Assembly (NCBI GenBank): GCA_021151485.1
Contig: JAGKXB010000006.1
Location: 1 to 64,000, forward strand
DNA from: Oxalobacteraceae bacterium
GTDB taxonomy: Bacteria; Pseudomonadota; Gammaproteobacteria; Burkholderiales; Burkholderiaceae_D
Reading direction: 5' to 3'
DNA: 64,000 bases
Below the pieces are notes generated by a model. It did no database searches, was not told the origin of the DNA, and was given only the letters and a program-made list of their open reading frames with translations. Positions 28,883 through 39,470 of the stretch are shown piece by piece. The position numbers and the translations under genes are program-made. Each line of letters starts with the position of its first letter. Position 1 is the first letter of the stretch.

Positions 28883-29374
28883 TTAAGCGACAACTTCTGC
28901 TTTTTGAATAACAACATCTTCAACTGGTACATCGGCAAACATACCGCTACGGCCGGTTTTGACAGCTTTGATTTTATCAACGACTTCGGTACCAGCAATC
29001 ACTTTGCCAAATACACAGTAACCCCAGCCATCTTGGCCTGGAAAATTCAGGAAAGAATTGTCAGCAACGTTGATAAAAAATTGGGTAGAAGCGGAGTGTG
29101 GATCAGATGTTCTAGCCATAGCGATAGTGTAAGCATCATTTTTGAGGCCATTTTTGGCTTCATTTTCTATTGGTGCATTGCTGGATTTTTGCTTCATACC
29201 AGGTTCAAAACCACCACCTTGAATCATGAAGCCATTGATAATTCGATGAAAAATCGTGCCATTGTAATGACCAGCATTGACATAAGCGAGGAAGTTTTCA
29301 ACGCTTTTTGGTGCTTTGTCAGCGTAGAGTTCGATCGTGATATTACCGTGATTGGTGGTGAGAATGACGCTCAT
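28883..29374 (-). CDS. ppiB: cytoplasmic cyclophilin peptidyl-prolyl isomerase
   Basis: Cyclophilin of 163 residues without a signal peptide. Active-site features: [58 protein letters not shown]. It lies 35 bp after ppiA, from which it probably arose by duplication; the two share most of the core (see the [10 protein letters not shown] and [10 protein letters not shown] segments in both). Confidence 0.95.
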   Translation of the reverse strand: MSVILTTNHGNITIELYADKAPKSVENFLAYVNAGHYNGTIFHRIINGFMIQGGGFEPGMKQKSSNAPIENEAKNGLKNDAYTIAMARTSDPHSASTQFFINVADNSFLNFPGQDGWGYCVFGKVIAGTEVVDKIKAVKTGRSGMFADVPVEDVVIQKAEVVA

Positions 29375-29409
29375 AGATGCCTTTATTTTGGAATGAAATG
29401 AATTATTTA

Positions 29410-30030
29410 TTATTGAACGATAGAAACAGAGTTGATCACAATAGTTTTGATGGGCACATTTTGATGCATCATTCGAGAACTAGTGTTAACGCGTTTAATT
29501 TTATCAACGACTTCCATCCCTTCGATCACTTTGCCAAAGACACAATAACCCCAGCCATCTTGTCCGGGATAATCCAGCGCCTGGTTGTTTTCGACGTTGA
29601 TAAAAAATTGTGATGTTGCTGAATGAGGTTCACCCGTACGTGCCATGGCAATCGTATAAGGTGTATTTTTCAGGCCATTTTTGGCTTCATTTTCTATTGG
29701 TTCATGAGTCGATTTTTGCTGCATGTTTTGATCAAATCCACCACCTTGAATCATGAAGCCATCAATGACGCGGTGAAAAATGGTGCCGTCGTATTGACCT
29801 TCTTTTGCATATTGCAGGAAATTTGTAACAGTCTTTGGTGCTTTGTCAGGATAGAGTTCCAAGACTATCGTTCCCATTGTGGTGTGCATCTCCACACGTG
29901 GTGCCTTATTGACAACAGCACAATGGGTGAGAAGACCTACTAACACCGTACTAGCCAGAAACTTGGTCAATAATGCAATAAGTGGTTTGATAAAACTGCG
30001 ACTATGGTGACGAAAGAAAAATTGTTTCAT
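29410..30030 (-). CDS. exported cyclophilin peptidyl-prolyl isomerase
   Basis: Cyclophilin of 206 residues preceded by a signal sequence from [13 protein letters not shown] to VLVGLLTHC. The cysteine with a Leu-rich approach suggests a lipoprotein, but His before Cys is unusual for a lipobox, so a plain periplasmic form is equally possible. Core motifs: [50 protein letters not shown] longer in-frame extension to 30120 would overlap the transpeptidase gene and is rejected. It acts in folding of envelope proteins, like PpiA. Confidence 0.88.
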   Translation of the reverse strand: MKQFFFRHHSRSFIKPLIALLTKFLASTVLVGLLTHCAVVNKAPRVEMHTTMGTIVLELYPDKAPKTVTNFLQYAKEGQYDGTIFHRVIDGFMIQGGGFDQNMQQKSTHEPIENEAKNGLKNTPYTIAMARTGEPHSATSQFFINVENNQALDYPGQDGWGYCVFGKVIEGMEVVDKIKRVNTSSRMMHQNVPIKTIVINSVSIVQ

Positions 30031-30049
30031 GGGTATTGAATAAAATTTT

Positions 30050-31300
30050 TTAAATATTATTTTCCGCAATGATTTTCCATTGCATACCTTCTTTCGCCCA
30101 ATACTGGCGTTTGCGCACACTGACTTTTTTCTTGCCGACGGCAGTATCTTGCATGAAAACGCTGACTAGCATGTCATTTTGACCAGGATAGCGGAACAAT
30201 GACATATCCCGTACTTTGATAGAAATGTCATTTGTAGCATGCTGTGGTAGTTTATTTTTGTTTAGCCAAGTCCGTGAATCTTCACCCAATACTGACTTGA
30301 ATTTCTGTGAATAGTTAGCCAGTATGCGGGTGTTATTCATACTCTCCATATCGCGTCGCCAGCCATCTATCATTTTTGTTGCGATAGTACGCTCACCATT
30401 CCATTTTGCTTTATTAATAAATTCAGCTTGTTCGGTAATGATGACTGGGGTTTTCCCAATTTCTATCGATGATTGGAGCTTTTCAAAATCGGGGTTAGTT
30501 AATACAACACATCCATCTGATGCTAATGGAGGGCGGCTGTATACATTCGACGGCGTACCGTGTAACCAAATGCCTGAGCCACTACGTCCATTTATCTTGT
30601 CCCATTCATTAGGATAGTTGATTGGCAATGCGCCTGAACCATAAAAATCTGGCAGCGTTTTACGCGATAGATGGCTGGTGATGTGATAGACGCCAACGGG
30701 TGTTTTCTGGTCTCCTTCTTTGACCTTATTAATTCCCAGCTTACCTTGTGAAACGTAATAATCAGTCATCAATTTAAGTTGACCAGCCTGATTATGATAG
30801 ACGTACAAGCGAGATTGTTTTGTATCAACGATCAAAGCATATTTTTGATCATCGCGTAATTGCAATATGGCTCGAGGAACCAAGTCGGGATCGGGACGTT
30901 GGCGTAGCGATTTTAGACGAACCATCGCTTCGTCACGCAAGTCTTTCAGCCTGTCTGCTGGAGCTTTCTCAATCGCCCCCAAAGTGGTGACGGGGCGTGT
31001 ATGCATCAGCAACAAATCGCCACGAATCAAATGTGCCAAGTGAAAATTAGGATAGGCCTCAAGCAATGCATCAATCTTTGCTTCCGCTTGGCTTAAATTG
31101 TTGGCAGCAAGGTCTTTGTAAACCTGAATCAGCATGGTGTCTGGATCGGGTCTTGATGCTGGGGGTGTTGGTGCTTTTTTTGCCAACGAAGACGAGGATA
31201 TCATCCAACTACTTGCAATAAGTAGTGAAATTGCCTTCAAAAATAAAACGCGCCTAAGGGAGGCCTTCCTTAGGCGCATGTTCGATACTCGGTAGTACAT
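30050..31300 (-). CDS. L,D-transpeptidase (YkuD) with C-terminal NTF2-like domain
   Basis: Exported enzyme of 416 residues that cross-links peptidoglycan or attaches proteins to it. N-terminal signal/anchor, a Tyr/Leu-rich region around 50-130, then the YkuD domain (DQKYALIVDTKQSRLYVYHNQ) with the catalytic motif HGTPSNVYS...SDGCVVL near residues 238-260 (His and Cys). The last 110 residues (RRDMESMNNTRILANYSQKF ... QWKIIAENNI) form an NTF2-like domain similar to the end of the neighbouring TPR protein. The ATG shares one base with the TPR gene stop (TAATG), so translation is coupled; ATG 31279 is an alternative start. Confidence 0.88.
   Translation of the reverse strand: MYYRVSNMRLRKASLRRVLFLKAISLLIASSWMISSSSLAKKAPTPPASRPDPDTMLIQVYKDLAANNLSQAEAKIDALLEAYPNFHLAHLIRGDLLLMHTRPVTTLGAIEKAPADRLKDLRDEAMVRLKSLRQRPDPDLVPRAILQLRDDQKYALIVDTKQSRLYVYHNQAGQLKLMTDYYVSQGKLGINKVKEGDQKTPVGVYHITSHLSRKTLPDFYGSGALPINYPNEWDKINGRSGSGIWLHGTPSNVYSRPPLASDGCVVLTNPDFEKLQSSIEIGKTPVIITEQAEFINKAKWNGERTIATKMIDGWRRDMESMNNTRILANYSQKFKSVLGEDSRTWLNKNKLPQHATNDISIKVRDMSLFRYPGQNDMLVSVFMQDTAVGKKKVSVRKRQYWAKEGMQWKIIAENNI
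31250..31277 (-). promoter_or_regulatory. perfect hairpin at the second start codon of the L,D-transpeptidase gene
   Basis: Arms GCGCCTAAGG and CCTTAGGCGC, 10 bp, with an 8-base loop, immediately after ATG 31279 on the minus strand. In mRNA it would fold over codons 2-11 of the shorter form. It is coding sequence, so a regulatory role is only a possibility. Confidence 0.5.
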
Positions 31301-32346
31301 TAATTACCTGAATGTTCCTGCTTGATTTTCCAACTTCCAGCTTGCTTGACAAGTGTCAAGACTTTTCTGCTGTTGGCAGTTAAGCGATCAGAGACGTAAA
31401 TTTGACGGAATTTGACAGTGGCGGTATTGCCATCGACACTGACTTGTGGCGACTCAATTTGGACGTTAATGTGTCCTTTGCCTTCAATGCGGGAGCGACG
31501 TTCCTCAGCCCATGCCTTATTTGACATACCTTTTGGTGTTTGGAAATCACTGCTATAGACACTGAGGTAAGTCTTCACATCCTTACCGCTCCATGCTTTC
31601 GCCCACTTATTGACAGATTTCAAGACTTCTTCTTGCTCATCATCTTTAGCAGAAGGTTTGGCTACAGGTTTTGTCTCAGGCTTGTTCTCTGCCTTGGCTA
31701 CAACAGTAGGCGTTGTGGCAGGAGTCGTCGATCCAGAAGATTTTGTGGCGGATGCTGTGGCAGTTTTTGGAACAGTTCCGCCAGTTGTATTACCTACTAG
31801 CGTACGAACCATTGTCAATTTTGATTTGGCAGTAGGGTTGCTGGAATCCAATTGTAATGCTTTGTCATACGCTTGACTTGCGAGTTTGGCATACACATCG
31901 CCTAGGTTTTCATGTGCTGTCGCGTAAGTTGGGTTGGTACGAATTGCCATCTCCAAAGCTGCACGAGCCTTGTCATATTGTGCATTAGATGCAAACAATA
32001 CAGCCAAATTATTGTATGGCTCTGGCAGATCTGGGAAGTCTTCCGTCAATTTAGTAAAAAGAGCGATCGCCTCTGCTGACTTGTTTTGTTCGGTTAATAT
32101 CAAGCCCTTTAGAAACCGCATTTGTGCATCTTGTGGTTTTGTTGCCAGCGCTGCATCGACTTTGGTCAAGGCTTCAGAAAATTGGCCGGCACGGATCAGC
32201 TTGCTGACATCGCTAAAATTGTCAGCTATTGCTGGCGCTGATGAAAGCGCTGCGAACAGGCTAAATGCTGTCAAAATATTACGAGAAGTGTTGCGTACGC
32301 GTCGATTCAAAGTGGAGTTGGATGATGGGAGCATAGATTTCATCAA
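31300..32346 (-). CDS. exported TPR protein with C-terminal NTF2-like domain
   Basis: A 348-residue protein: signal peptide (SLFAALSSAPAIAD), four TPR-like repeats from about 45 to 165 (including PYNNLAVLFASNAQYDKARAAL and AHENLGDVYAKLASQAYDKAL), a low-complexity Thr/Ala/Lys/Pro linker (about 185-240) and an NTF2/SnoaL-like domain (VNKWAKAWSGKDVKTYLSVY ... SWKIKQEHSGN). It precedes and is coupled to the L,D-transpeptidase gene, so a periplasmic scaffold for cell-wall cross-linking is likely, though inferred. No enzyme motif seen. Confidence 0.8.
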   Translation of the reverse strand: MMKSMLPSSNSTLNRRVRNTSRNILTAFSLFAALSSAPAIADNFSDVSKLIRAGQFSEALTKVDAALATKPQDAQMRFLKGLILTEQNKSAEAIALFTKLTEDFPDLPEPYNNLAVLFASNAQYDKARAALEMAIRTNPTYATAHENLGDVYAKLASQAYDKALQLDSSNPTAKSKLTMVRTLVGNTTGGTVPKTATASATKSSGSTTPATTPTVVAKAENKPETKPVAKPSAKDDEQEEVLKSVNKWAKAWSGKDVKTYLSVYSSDFQTPKGMSNKAWAEERRSRIEGKGHINVQIESPQVSVDGNTATVKFRQIYVSDRLTANSRKVLTLVKQAGSWKIKQEHSGN

Positions 32347-32658
32347 TGTTATACTTTCTGGAAAGACCCTTATTCTATCAAATAAATGCTAAAAAAAAAG
32401 CGTGCGGAGAATTTTGTTGTTGCCTGAGTTGGTCATTCAAAATTGTTTGAAACTCTTTGAAGTCATTTATACAAAAAATACTAATTTAAATTAACTTAAA
32501 ATCAACCATTTTAACCGTTCATTTTAACTATTTAACTATTCCGGGTGAATAGTTAAATAAACAGTTATTAGCGGTTATTGTTGGTTGTTATTTAATTCGT
32601 TATTTGGAATTTCAAATAATTTCGAATATAACTCTGACTGATTTCTGATTATTGACTT
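32347..32658. other. divergent intergenic region between the TPR gene and cysS
   Basis: About 310 bp of very AT-rich DNA carrying the leaders of two divergent units. It contains a 13-bp perfect inverted repeat at 32529-32559 and a weak possible plus-strand promoter (TTGAAA and TATACA with a short 15-bp spacer, 32446-32472). No gene is apparent. Confidence 0.6.
32529..32559. repeat. 13-bp perfect inverted repeat with loop CGGGT
   Basis: TATTTAACTATTC and GAATAGTTAAATA around CGGGT. A wider pair TAACCG (32512) and CGGTTA (32572) flanks it symmetrically. Its place in a divergent spacer fits an operator or an RNA hairpin in the cysS leader. Confidence 0.85.
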
Positions 32659-34077
32659 ATGAATAATTTAAAAATTTATAACACGTTGACACGTAATAAA
32701 CAAACATTTGTGCCGATTACCCCAGGCAAAGTGAAAATGTACGTCTGTGGGATGACTATATACGATTATTGTCATATTGGACATGCCAGGATGATGATGG
32801 CATTTGATGTCGTTTATCGCTGGTTGAAAACGTTAGGATTTGAAGTCATTTACGTGCGAAACATTACCGATATTGATGACAAAATTATAAAACGCGCACT
32901 TGAAAATGGTGAGTCAATTGGGGAGTTGACGGCTCGCTTTACTGCTTATATGCACGAAGATACGGCTGCTATTGGTATTCTGCCACCTGATCATGAGCCA
33001 CATGCAACGGATTATGTGCCACAGATGTTGCGCTTGATCGAAAAGTTGGAAAAAAATGGATTGGCCTATCAAGCTAGCGATGGTGATGTCAATTATTCAG
33101 TGCGCGATTTTCCTGGTTATGGTCAGTTATCTGGAAAATCTTTAGATGATTTGCGTGCTGGTGAACGTGTTGATGTGAGTGTGGATAAGCGTGATCCATT
33201 GGATTTTGTGCTTTGGAAATCCTCCAAGCCATCCGAACCAGAAGAAGTAAAATGGCCTTCCAAGTGGGGTAGTGGTCGTCCTGGTTGGCATATCGAATGT
33301 TCTGCTATGGCTTGCGAATTGTTGGGAGAGCATTTTGATATTCATGGAGGCGGCGCGGATTTGCAATTTCCCCATCATGAAAATGAAATCGCGCAGTCAG
33401 AAGGTGCTTGCCAGCATCGCTTCGTTAATTATTGGATGCATAACGGATTTGTGCGTTTGGATAATGAAAAGATGTCCAAATCGTTGGGTAATTTTTTCAC
33501 TATTCGCGATGTGTTGAAAAAATACGATCCTGAAGTATTGCGATTTTTTATGTTGCGAGCGCATTATCGCAGCGCACTGAATTATTCTGATGCGCATTTG
33601 GATGATGCCAAAGTGGCGTTGGCGCGTTTGTACACGGCGTTAAAAGACATTGAATTGGATGTTGCTGCTTTAGACTGGTCTGAATCGCATGCTGCACGTT
33701 TTGCAGAGGCTATGAATGATGATTTTAATACACCTCTTGCTTTAGCCGCTTTGTTTGATTTGGCTAGTGCTGTGAATAAAACCCAATCCCCTGTATTGGC
33801 ACGTCAATTGAAGGCGTTAGCCGCTACCATAGGTTTATTGCAACGTGATCCTAAGGATTATTTGCAGGGGACGGTACAAGCTGTGACGAAAGACTCTATC
33901 CATTTTGGAAGCGTGCAAATTGATCAAGAAGAAATTGCTGCTTTGATACAAGCCAGGCTTGAAGCCAAAAAATCCAAAGATTTTGTATTGGCCGATCGTA
34001 TTCGGAGTGAGTTGTTGGCAAAAGGGATTGTATTGGAAGATAAATCCGGCGGTTGTACAGAATGGCGTTGTGTATGA
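32659..34077 (+). CDS. cysS: cysteinyl-tRNA synthetase
   Basis: Class I synthetase, 472 residues, normal length. Zinc and HIGH region [18 protein letters not shown] (C30, H39-H42), later zinc ligands in [15 protein letters not shown] and [13 protein letters not shown], and KMSKS starting K271 ([17 protein letters not shown]). The C-terminal DALR and anticodon regions end GGCTEWRCV. Its stop overlaps the start of the glycosylase gene by ATGA. Confidence 0.97.
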   Translation: MNNLKIYNTLTRNKQTFVPITPGKVKMYVCGMTIYDYCHIGHARMMMAFDVVYRWLKTLGFEVIYVRNITDIDDKIIKRALENGESIGELTARFTAYMHEDTAAIGILPPDHEPHATDYVPQMLRLIEKLEKNGLAYQASDGDVNYSVRDFPGYGQLSGKSLDDLRAGERVDVSVDKRDPLDFVLWKSSKPSEPEEVKWPSKWGSGRPGWHIECSAMACELLGEHFDIHGGGADLQFPHHENEIAQSEGACQHRFVNYWMHNGFVRLDNEKMSKSLGNFFTIRDVLKKYDPEVLRFFMLRAHYRSALNYSDAHLDDAKVALARLYTALKDIELDVAALDWSESHAARFAEAMNDDFNTPLALAALFDLASAVNKTQSPVLARQLKALAATIGLLQRDPKDYLQGTVQAVTKDSIHFGSVQIDQEEIAALIQARLEAKKSKDFVLADRIRSELLAKGIVLEDKSGGCTEWRCV

Positions 34078-34751
34078 ATACTAAAAATACTAAAGCGCCA
34101 GTGAGGAAAGGCGTGAAGCCTGATTATTGGGAAGAAGCTGCAGCAGCGCTCATGCAGCGTGATCGTATTTTGAATAAGCTGATTCCGCAGTTTGAGCATA
34201 TGCATTTACCCGCGCCTAGAGAACCGTTTATGACGTTGGCGCGTTCCATTATTGGCCAGCAAATTTCAACCAAGGCGGCTGAAACTGTGTGGCAAAATCT
34301 CCTAGCTATTTGTCCCAGATGCACGCCGACACAAGTATTGAAAATAGGGCAGGAACGTCTTGCAAGCTGCGGTTTATCCAAGCGTAAAACGGAATACATT
34401 ATTGACTTAGCAAGTCATTTCAAGGCCAAGCGTGTCCATGCAGATAAATGGGGGGAAATGGCTGATGAGGATGTGATTGCAGAATTGGTTCAAATTCGTG
34501 GTATTGGGCGCTGGACAGCTGAGATGTTTTTGATATTTAATCTGCACCGCCCTAATATTATGCCTTTAGATGATCTTGGATTACTTAAGGGGATTAGCCT
34601 CAATTATTTTGCTGGGGAGCCGGTTTCGCGCAGTGATATGCGCGAACTGTCGGCTAATTGGGAGCCTTGGCGTACTGTCGCTACTTGGTATTTGTGGCGT
34701 AGTCTTGATCCTGTTTCTATCTCATCTTCAGCCTCAACTGCGACTGATTAA
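34074..34751 (+). CDS. AlkA-type DNA-3-methyladenine glycosylase (HhH-GPD)
   Basis: Base-excision repair glycosylase removing alkylated purines. The 225-residue protein has [23 protein letters not shown], the helix-hairpin-helix [18 protein letters not shown] and the catalytic aspartate in [12 protein letters not shown]. There is no FeS cluster cysteine loop, so it is the AlkA/Mag side rather than Nth/MutY. ATG 34074 overlaps the cysS stop by 4 bp; TTG 34053 further upstream is rejected. accA lies 50 bp downstream. Confidence 0.9.
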   Translation: MNTKNTKAPVRKGVKPDYWEEAAAALMQRDRILNKLIPQFEHMHLPAPREPFMTLARSIIGQQISTKAAETVWQNLLAICPRCTPTQVLKIGQERLASCGLSKRKTEYIIDLASHFKAKRVHADKWGEMADEDVIAELVQIRGIGRWTAEMFLIFNLHRPNIMPLDDLGLLKGISLNYFAGEPVSRSDMRELSANWEPWRTVATWYLWRSLDPVSISSSASTATD

Positions 34752-34801
34752 ATACATAATAAGTACATAAAATATTAATAAATAATAATTTTGAGAATAC
34801 G

Positions 34802-35776
34802 ATGACTAAAACGACTTTTCTTCAGTTTGAGCAACCTATTGCAGAGCTGGAATCAAAAATTGAAGATTTACGCTTTGTGCAAGATGATTCTGCGGTTGAT
34901 ATTTCAGAGGAAATTGATCGTCTTGCGAAAAAAAGTCAGCAATTGACGAAAGATATTTACGCCAAATTAACACCTTGGCAGATATCGCAAATTGCACGTC
35001 ATCCGCAGCGGCCATACACCATGGATTATGTGCAGCATATTTTTACTGATTTTCATGAATTGCATGGTGATCGTACTTATGCGGATGATTTGTCTATTGT
35101 CGGTGGTTTGGCGCGTTTTAATGGTCAGGCATGTATGGTAATCGGTCATCAAAAAGGGCGTGATACTAAAGAGCGTGCTTTGCGCAATTTTGGTATGCCT
35201 AAGCCAGAGGGGTATCGTAAGGCAATGCGTTTGATGAAGTTGGCTGAGAAATTCAATTTGCCAATTTTTACTTTTATCGATACACCAGGCGCGTTTCCTG
35301 GTATTGACGCCGAAGAGCGTGGGCAATCTGAGGCGATTGGTCATAATTTATATGTCATGGCGGAGCTGAAAGTGCCTCTGATCGCCACCATTATTGGCGA
35401 AGGTGGTTCTGGCGGCGCGCTTGCGATTGCAGTTGGTGATGCGGTGTTGATGTTGCAGCATGCCACTTATTCGGTGATTTCGCCTGAAGGTTGTGCTTCG
35501 ATTCTTTGGAAAACGGCTGAGCGTGCTTCTGATGCTGCGGAAGCCTTGGGATTGACAGCGCATCGTCTGAAAGCGATGGGGTTGGTTGATAAGATTGTTA
35601 ACGAGCCATTGGGTGGCGCACATCGTGATGTCAAGCAGATGGCAGAGTTACTAAAACGCGCTTTGGCCGATGCTTTGCGCCAATTGCATGGTGTAAAAGT
35701 GAAAGACTTATTGGCGAATCGCCATGAAAAATTAATGAGTTATGGAAAATACAAGGATATGCCTCCTTCGGAATAA
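34802..35776 (+). CDS. accA: acetyl-CoA carboxylase carboxyltransferase subunit alpha
   Basis: Transfers the carboxyl group from carboxybiotin to acetyl-CoA for fatty-acid synthesis, with AccD. The 324 residues include [34 protein letters not shown], the crotonase-fold oxyanion region [23 protein letters not shown] and [17 protein letters not shown]. Neighbours alkA and tilS are the usual Burkholderiales company of accA. Confidence 0.97.
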   Translation: MTKTTFLQFEQPIAELESKIEDLRFVQDDSAVDISEEIDRLAKKSQQLTKDIYAKLTPWQISQIARHPQRPYTMDYVQHIFTDFHELHGDRTYADDLSIVGGLARFNGQACMVIGHQKGRDTKERALRNFGMPKPEGYRKAMRLMKLAEKFNLPIFTFIDTPGAFPGIDAEERGQSEAIGHNLYVMAELKVPLIATIIGEGGSGGALAIAVGDAVLMLQHATYSVISPEGCASILWKTAERASDAAEALGLTAHRLKAMGLVDKIVNEPLGGAHRDVKQMAELLKRALADALRQLHGVKVKDLLANRHEKLMSYGKYKDMPPSE

Positions 35777-35823
35777 GACGTCGATTTGTTATTTTTTATT
35801 GGCTATTGAGTTTGGAGTAGGTC

Positions 35824-37317
35824 GTGGAAAGTAAACCGGCATTGTCTGTAGTCAATGTTTTTGAATGCGCGCTAGAGGAAATCCTAGCGCGTTTTTTTAT
35901 GGCGAAAAATGGTGGTGATACTGCGTCATCATTTTCATTAAAAGCACAAGAAATCACGATTGCTGTGGCTTATAGCGGTGGCTTGGATTCTTTGGCTTTG
36001 TTGTTATTGATGCAAGATTACGTGCGTCGTCACAGTACGAATGGCATGCAATATGCCGCCAAATATGCGATTAAGTTATTCGCTTTTCACATTCACCACG
36101 GGCTAAGCCCACATGCCGATGTGTGGTTGGCACATAGTCAACAGGTGTGCGAACAGCTTGGCATTACGTTTAATCAGCAGAAAATTGTACTGAGTCAGAA
36201 AAATAAAACGGGTGTAGAAGAAGCGGCGCGTGTGGGGCGTTACGCTGCTTTGGGCGCCTTGTGTCAGCGTCATCAGGTGTCTTTGTTGTTAACGGCACAT
36301 CATCAAGATGATCAGGCTGAAACAGTGTTGCTGCAATTGTTGCGTGGTTCTGGCGTAGCGGGTTTGTCTGGTATGGATGCCCTTAATCGTGCACCGAATT
36401 TATTGCAGCATGCGGATTTATTCATGGCTAGACCGTTGCTCTCTTTGTCGCGTGCGCAATTGGAAGGTTTCATTGCTGGTCAGGAAATTTCTTACGTTCA
36501 GGATGAGTCGAATAACGATCCACGTTTCGCACGTAATGCCTTGCGTCATCAAGTCATGCCTTCTGTCGCAAGTTGTTTTCCTGGCTTTCAGGAACGCCTT
36601 GTTCGCACAGCTCAGCATGCGCAATCGGCGCAGCGTTTGTTGGATGAATTGGCGCAGCAGGATTTGCAGATTTGCCAAAAAGATGGCTGTCTGGATATTG
36701 AACAACTCACGCAATTGAGCGCGGTGAATAGCAGCGACAGGATGGATAACCTGCTGCGTTATTGGTTGGGCTTGCATGGTTGGCGTATGCCGTCGACGGC
36801 ATGGTTGGCGGAAATGCGGAGTCAATTGTTGGGGGCCAAGGCGGATGCACAAATTTGTATTTCGCATCCTGATGGGCAGATTCGGCGTTATCGCAATCGT
36901 ATATTTTTGACCACTGAACAAGATTCAGAAGTGCTGAATAGCAAGCAGTCACTTGCGTTTCGTTGGCAAGGAGAAGCTCAGATTGCTTTTGCTGAGTATG
37001 GCGGGGTGCTGCATTTTGATGTGGCAGATGTGGGTCTTGATGTTGATTGGTTACGCAATCAACATTTGAGCATTGCCTATCGCCAGGGTGGTGAGCGATT
37101 AAAATTGGCGTGGAATCGACCAGGCAAGAATTTGAAACATCATTATCAAGCCTTGGGCGTTCCACCCTGGATGCGCAGCCGTTTGCCTATTGTGTCTAGC
37201 CAAGATCGCTTATTGTTTGCTGCTGGTATTGGGATGAATAGCCAGTATTGTAATCATGATAAAACGTCTGATCTTGAGGCTGAAAAGCGTATTTGCCTGC
37301 GCTGGCAACTAGATTAA
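35824..37317 (+). CDS. tilS: tRNA(Ile)-lysidine synthase
   Basis: Modifies C34 of tRNA-Ile(CAU) to lysidine so that it reads AUA. The PP-loop SGGLDS is at residues 51-56, followed by FHIHHGLSPHADVW and LTAHHQDDQAETVLLQLLRGSG, and the C-terminal TilS domains end LRWQLD. At 497 residues it is the long E. coli-type form. GTG 35824 is chosen because GGAG sits seven bases upstream; ATG 35899 is an alternative still before the PP-loop. lysC, often next in relatives, is absent; rhlE converges instead. Confidence 0.93.
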   Translation: MESKPALSVVNVFECALEEILARFFMAKNGGDTASSFSLKAQEITIAVAYSGGLDSLALLLLMQDYVRRHSTNGMQYAAKYAIKLFAFHIHHGLSPHADVWLAHSQQVCEQLGITFNQQKIVLSQKNKTGVEEAARVGRYAALGALCQRHQVSLLLTAHHQDDQAETVLLQLLRGSGVAGLSGMDALNRAPNLLQHADLFMARPLLSLSRAQLEGFIAGQEISYVQDESNNDPRFARNALRHQVMPSVASCFPGFQERLVRTAQHAQSAQRLLDELAQQDLQICQKDGCLDIEQLTQLSAVNSSDRMDNLLRYWLGLHGWRMPSTAWLAEMRSQLLGAKADAQICISHPDGQIRRYRNRIFLTTEQDSEVLNSKQSLAFRWQGEAQIAFAEYGGVLHFDVADVGLDVDWLRNQHLSIAYRQGGERLKLAWNRPGKNLKHHYQALGVPPWMRSRLPIVSSQDRLLFAAGIGMNSQYCNHDKTSDLEAEKRICLRWQLD

Positions 37318-37319
37318 AA

Positions 37320-38660
37320 CTACTTGCCTCTCCCACCCGAGCGATGCGTGGCATTTGAGCGTGGAGAAAATTTTGCGGTTTTTGATCCTGAACCACCCCT
37401 TGGTCCCGCAGATCGTGAATTGGCAACTTTGACTACGCCGCCTGTGGGTGGGCGTGGATTGCGATGGTGACCATTTCCGCTACGAAGTTGTATGGGTTGC
37501 GCACGTGCATGAGGATCAGGTTCAAAGCCTGGAATGATTTCTTTGGGCAGCGATTGTTTGATCAACTTCTCTATGTTTTTCAACATTTCATGCTCATCGA
37601 CGCAGACTAGTGACACCGCTTCACCATTCGCACCAGCGCGGCCAGTACGGCCAATTCGATGCACATAATCTTCCGGAACATTAGGTAAATCGTAATTCAC
37701 GACATGCGGTAATTGATCAATATCGATACCACGCGCCGCAATGTCGGTGGCGACTAACACTTGTAACGTCCCGTTTTTGAATTCAGTCAATGCTTTGGTA
37801 CGTGCAGTTTGGCTTTTGTTGCCATGAATCGCGATTGCACCGATGCTGTCACGGGCTAGCTGTTCGACCAGTTTGTTGGCACCGTGTTTGGTACGTGTAA
37901 ATACCAATACCTGCGACCATTGTTTTGTTTTGATCAAATGACTAAGCATAGGGTGCTTACGATCACGGTCTACTGGATGTATTTTCTGGACAATAATCTC
38001 AACGGTGGAATTGCGACGTGCAACTTCGATGGTGGCGGGATTGTTTAACAAGCCATTGGCGAGGGCTTTGATTTCGTCAGAGAAAGTGGCTGAGAACAAT
38101 AAATTTTGCCGCTTTTTGGGTAAGGCCGCGAGAATTTTGCGTATATCTCTAATAAAACCCATGTCCAGCATGCGATCGGCCTCATCCAAAACCAGAATCT
38201 CGATTTGATCAAGATTTACCGTACCTTGCTGCATGTGATCAAGTAGGCGACCTGGTGTGGCTACTAAAATATCCACACCTTGTTGCAGCAGTTTGATTTG
38301 CGGATTGATGCTGACGCCACCAAACATGACGGCTGAAGTCAGTGGCAGATATTTGCCATAAATGCGCACACTTTCTTCTACCTGTGCGGCTAATTCTCTG
38401 GTTGGTGTCAAAATCAAAGCGCGGATGGGGCGCTTTGATTTGTTATTGCTTGGTACTGCGGTATTGTTGGATAAACGATGCAAAACAGGCAGTGTAAATC
38501 CCGCTGTTTTGCCTGTCCCGGTTTGGGCGCCGGCAAGCAAATCATTGCCCGTTAGTACAGTGGGTATTGCTTGTGCTTGAATCGGAGTAGGGCTGGTGTA
38601 GCCATGATCAGCAATGGCGCGCAAGATAGCTTCGGACAAGCCGAGTTGAGTAAAAGACAT
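37320..38660 (-). CDS. rhlE: DEAD-box ATP-dependent RNA helicase RhlE-type
   Basis: RNA helicase of 446 residues for ribosome assembly and RNA turnover. Q motif ([19 protein letters not shown]), Walker A AQTGTGKT (near 42), DEAD ([13 protein letters not shown]), SAT (LLFSATFS), then RecA-2 with [11 protein letters not shown] and [10 protein letters not shown]. The tail from about 385 is basic, rich in Gly, Arg, Ser and Pro, and unstructured. It converges on tilS with only 2 bp between the stop codons and no terminator between them. Confidence 0.93.
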   Translation of the reverse strand: MSFTQLGLSEAILRAIADHGYTSPTPIQAQAIPTVLTGNDLLAGAQTGTGKTAGFTLPVLHRLSNNTAVPSNNKSKRPIRALILTPTRELAAQVEESVRIYGKYLPLTSAVMFGGVSINPQIKLLQQGVDILVATPGRLLDHMQQGTVNLDQIEILVLDEADRMLDMGFIRDIRKILAALPKKRQNLLFSATFSDEIKALANGLLNNPATIEVARRNSTVEIIVQKIHPVDRDRKHPMLSHLIKTKQWSQVLVFTRTKHGANKLVEQLARDSIGAIAIHGNKSQTARTKALTEFKNGTLQVLVATDIAARGIDIDQLPHVVNYDLPNVPEDYVHRIGRTGRAGANGEAVSLVCVDEHEMLKNIEKLIKQSLPKEIIPGFEPDPHARAQPIQLRSGNGHHRNPRPPTGGVVKVANSRSAGPRGGSGSKTAKFSPRSNATHRSGGRGK

Positions 38661-38675
38661 AATATTTTTAATTTT

Positions 38676-39377
38676 TCAATCGTTGTTATTACTTTGACAT
38701 GCCATCATGTAATTGACGCTGGTGTCTTGATTTAAAGAATATATTTTCAGTAAAGGGTTGTAGGTCATTCCTTTTAGTGCAGTTGTGCGCAAACCAGCGT
38801 TTCTAGTAAATTGGGATAGCTCTGCTGGCGTAATAAATTTTGCATAATCATGCGTGCCTTTGGGTAGCAGGCCTAATAGGTATTCGGCGCCAAGAATGGC
38901 AAATAGATAGGATTTCGGGTTGCGGTTAAGCGTAGAGAAAAATACGTAGCCTCCAGGTTTAACCAGCCTGGCGCAAGCTTGAACGATCGCGTCGGGGTTG
39001 GGTACGTGCTCCAGCATTTCCATGCAAGTCACTACATCATAATGATGGGGTTGGCGTACGGCTAATTCTTCTGCTGCCACCATTTCATAATGAATTTGTA
39101 TTCCTGATTCTAGACTGTGCAGGTCAGCGATTTTGAGTGCTTTTTCTGACAAATCAATTCCGGTCACATGTGCGCCTTTTTTTGCCATAGATTCGGCCAA
39201 AATGCCACCACCACAACCGACATCTAGCACGGTTTTTCCGCTAAGTGCAACGTGAGCATTTATCCATTCTAATCGTAGAGGATTGATTTCATGCAGAGGA
39301 CGAAATTCCGAATTAGGATCCCACCAAAGATGCGCAAGCTTGCTGAATTTTTCTACTTCTAAAGAATCGACATTCAT
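38676..39377 (-). CDS. ubiG: ubiquinone biosynthesis O-methyltransferase
   Basis: SAM-dependent methyltransferase for two O-methylations in ubiquinone synthesis. The 233 residues start with the family opening [35 protein letters not shown], then the SAM loop [60 protein letters not shown] and [12 protein letters not shown]. An 18-bp palindrome sits 43 bp upstream of its start. Confidence 0.96.
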   Translation of the reverse strand: MNVDSLEVEKFSKLAHLWWDPNSEFRPLHEINPLRLEWINAHVALSGKTVLDVGCGGGILAESMAKKGAHVTGIDLSEKALKIADLHSLESGIQIHYEMVAAEELAVRQPHHYDVVTCMEMLEHVPNPDAIVQACARLVKPGGYVFFSTLNRNPKSYLFAILGAEYLLGLLPKGTHDYAKFITPAELSQFTRNAGLRTTALKGMTYNPLLKIYSLNQDTSVNYMMACQSNNND

Positions 39378-39420
39378 AATAGGAATAGTAATGATAAGGA
39401 TGGTGATAGGAGCGATAGTG

Positions 39421-39438
39421 ATTTTGCTATAGCAAAAT
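39421..39438. promoter_or_regulatory. 18-bp perfect palindrome upstream of ubiG
   Basis: ATTTTGCTATAGCAAAAT is its own reverse complement and lies between the ompA terminator and the ubiG start. Size and symmetry fit a dimeric repressor site; the protein is unknown. Confidence 0.5.
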
Positions 39439-39470
39439 AAATGACGTAAGCAGTGTAAAGGATGTGTAAT

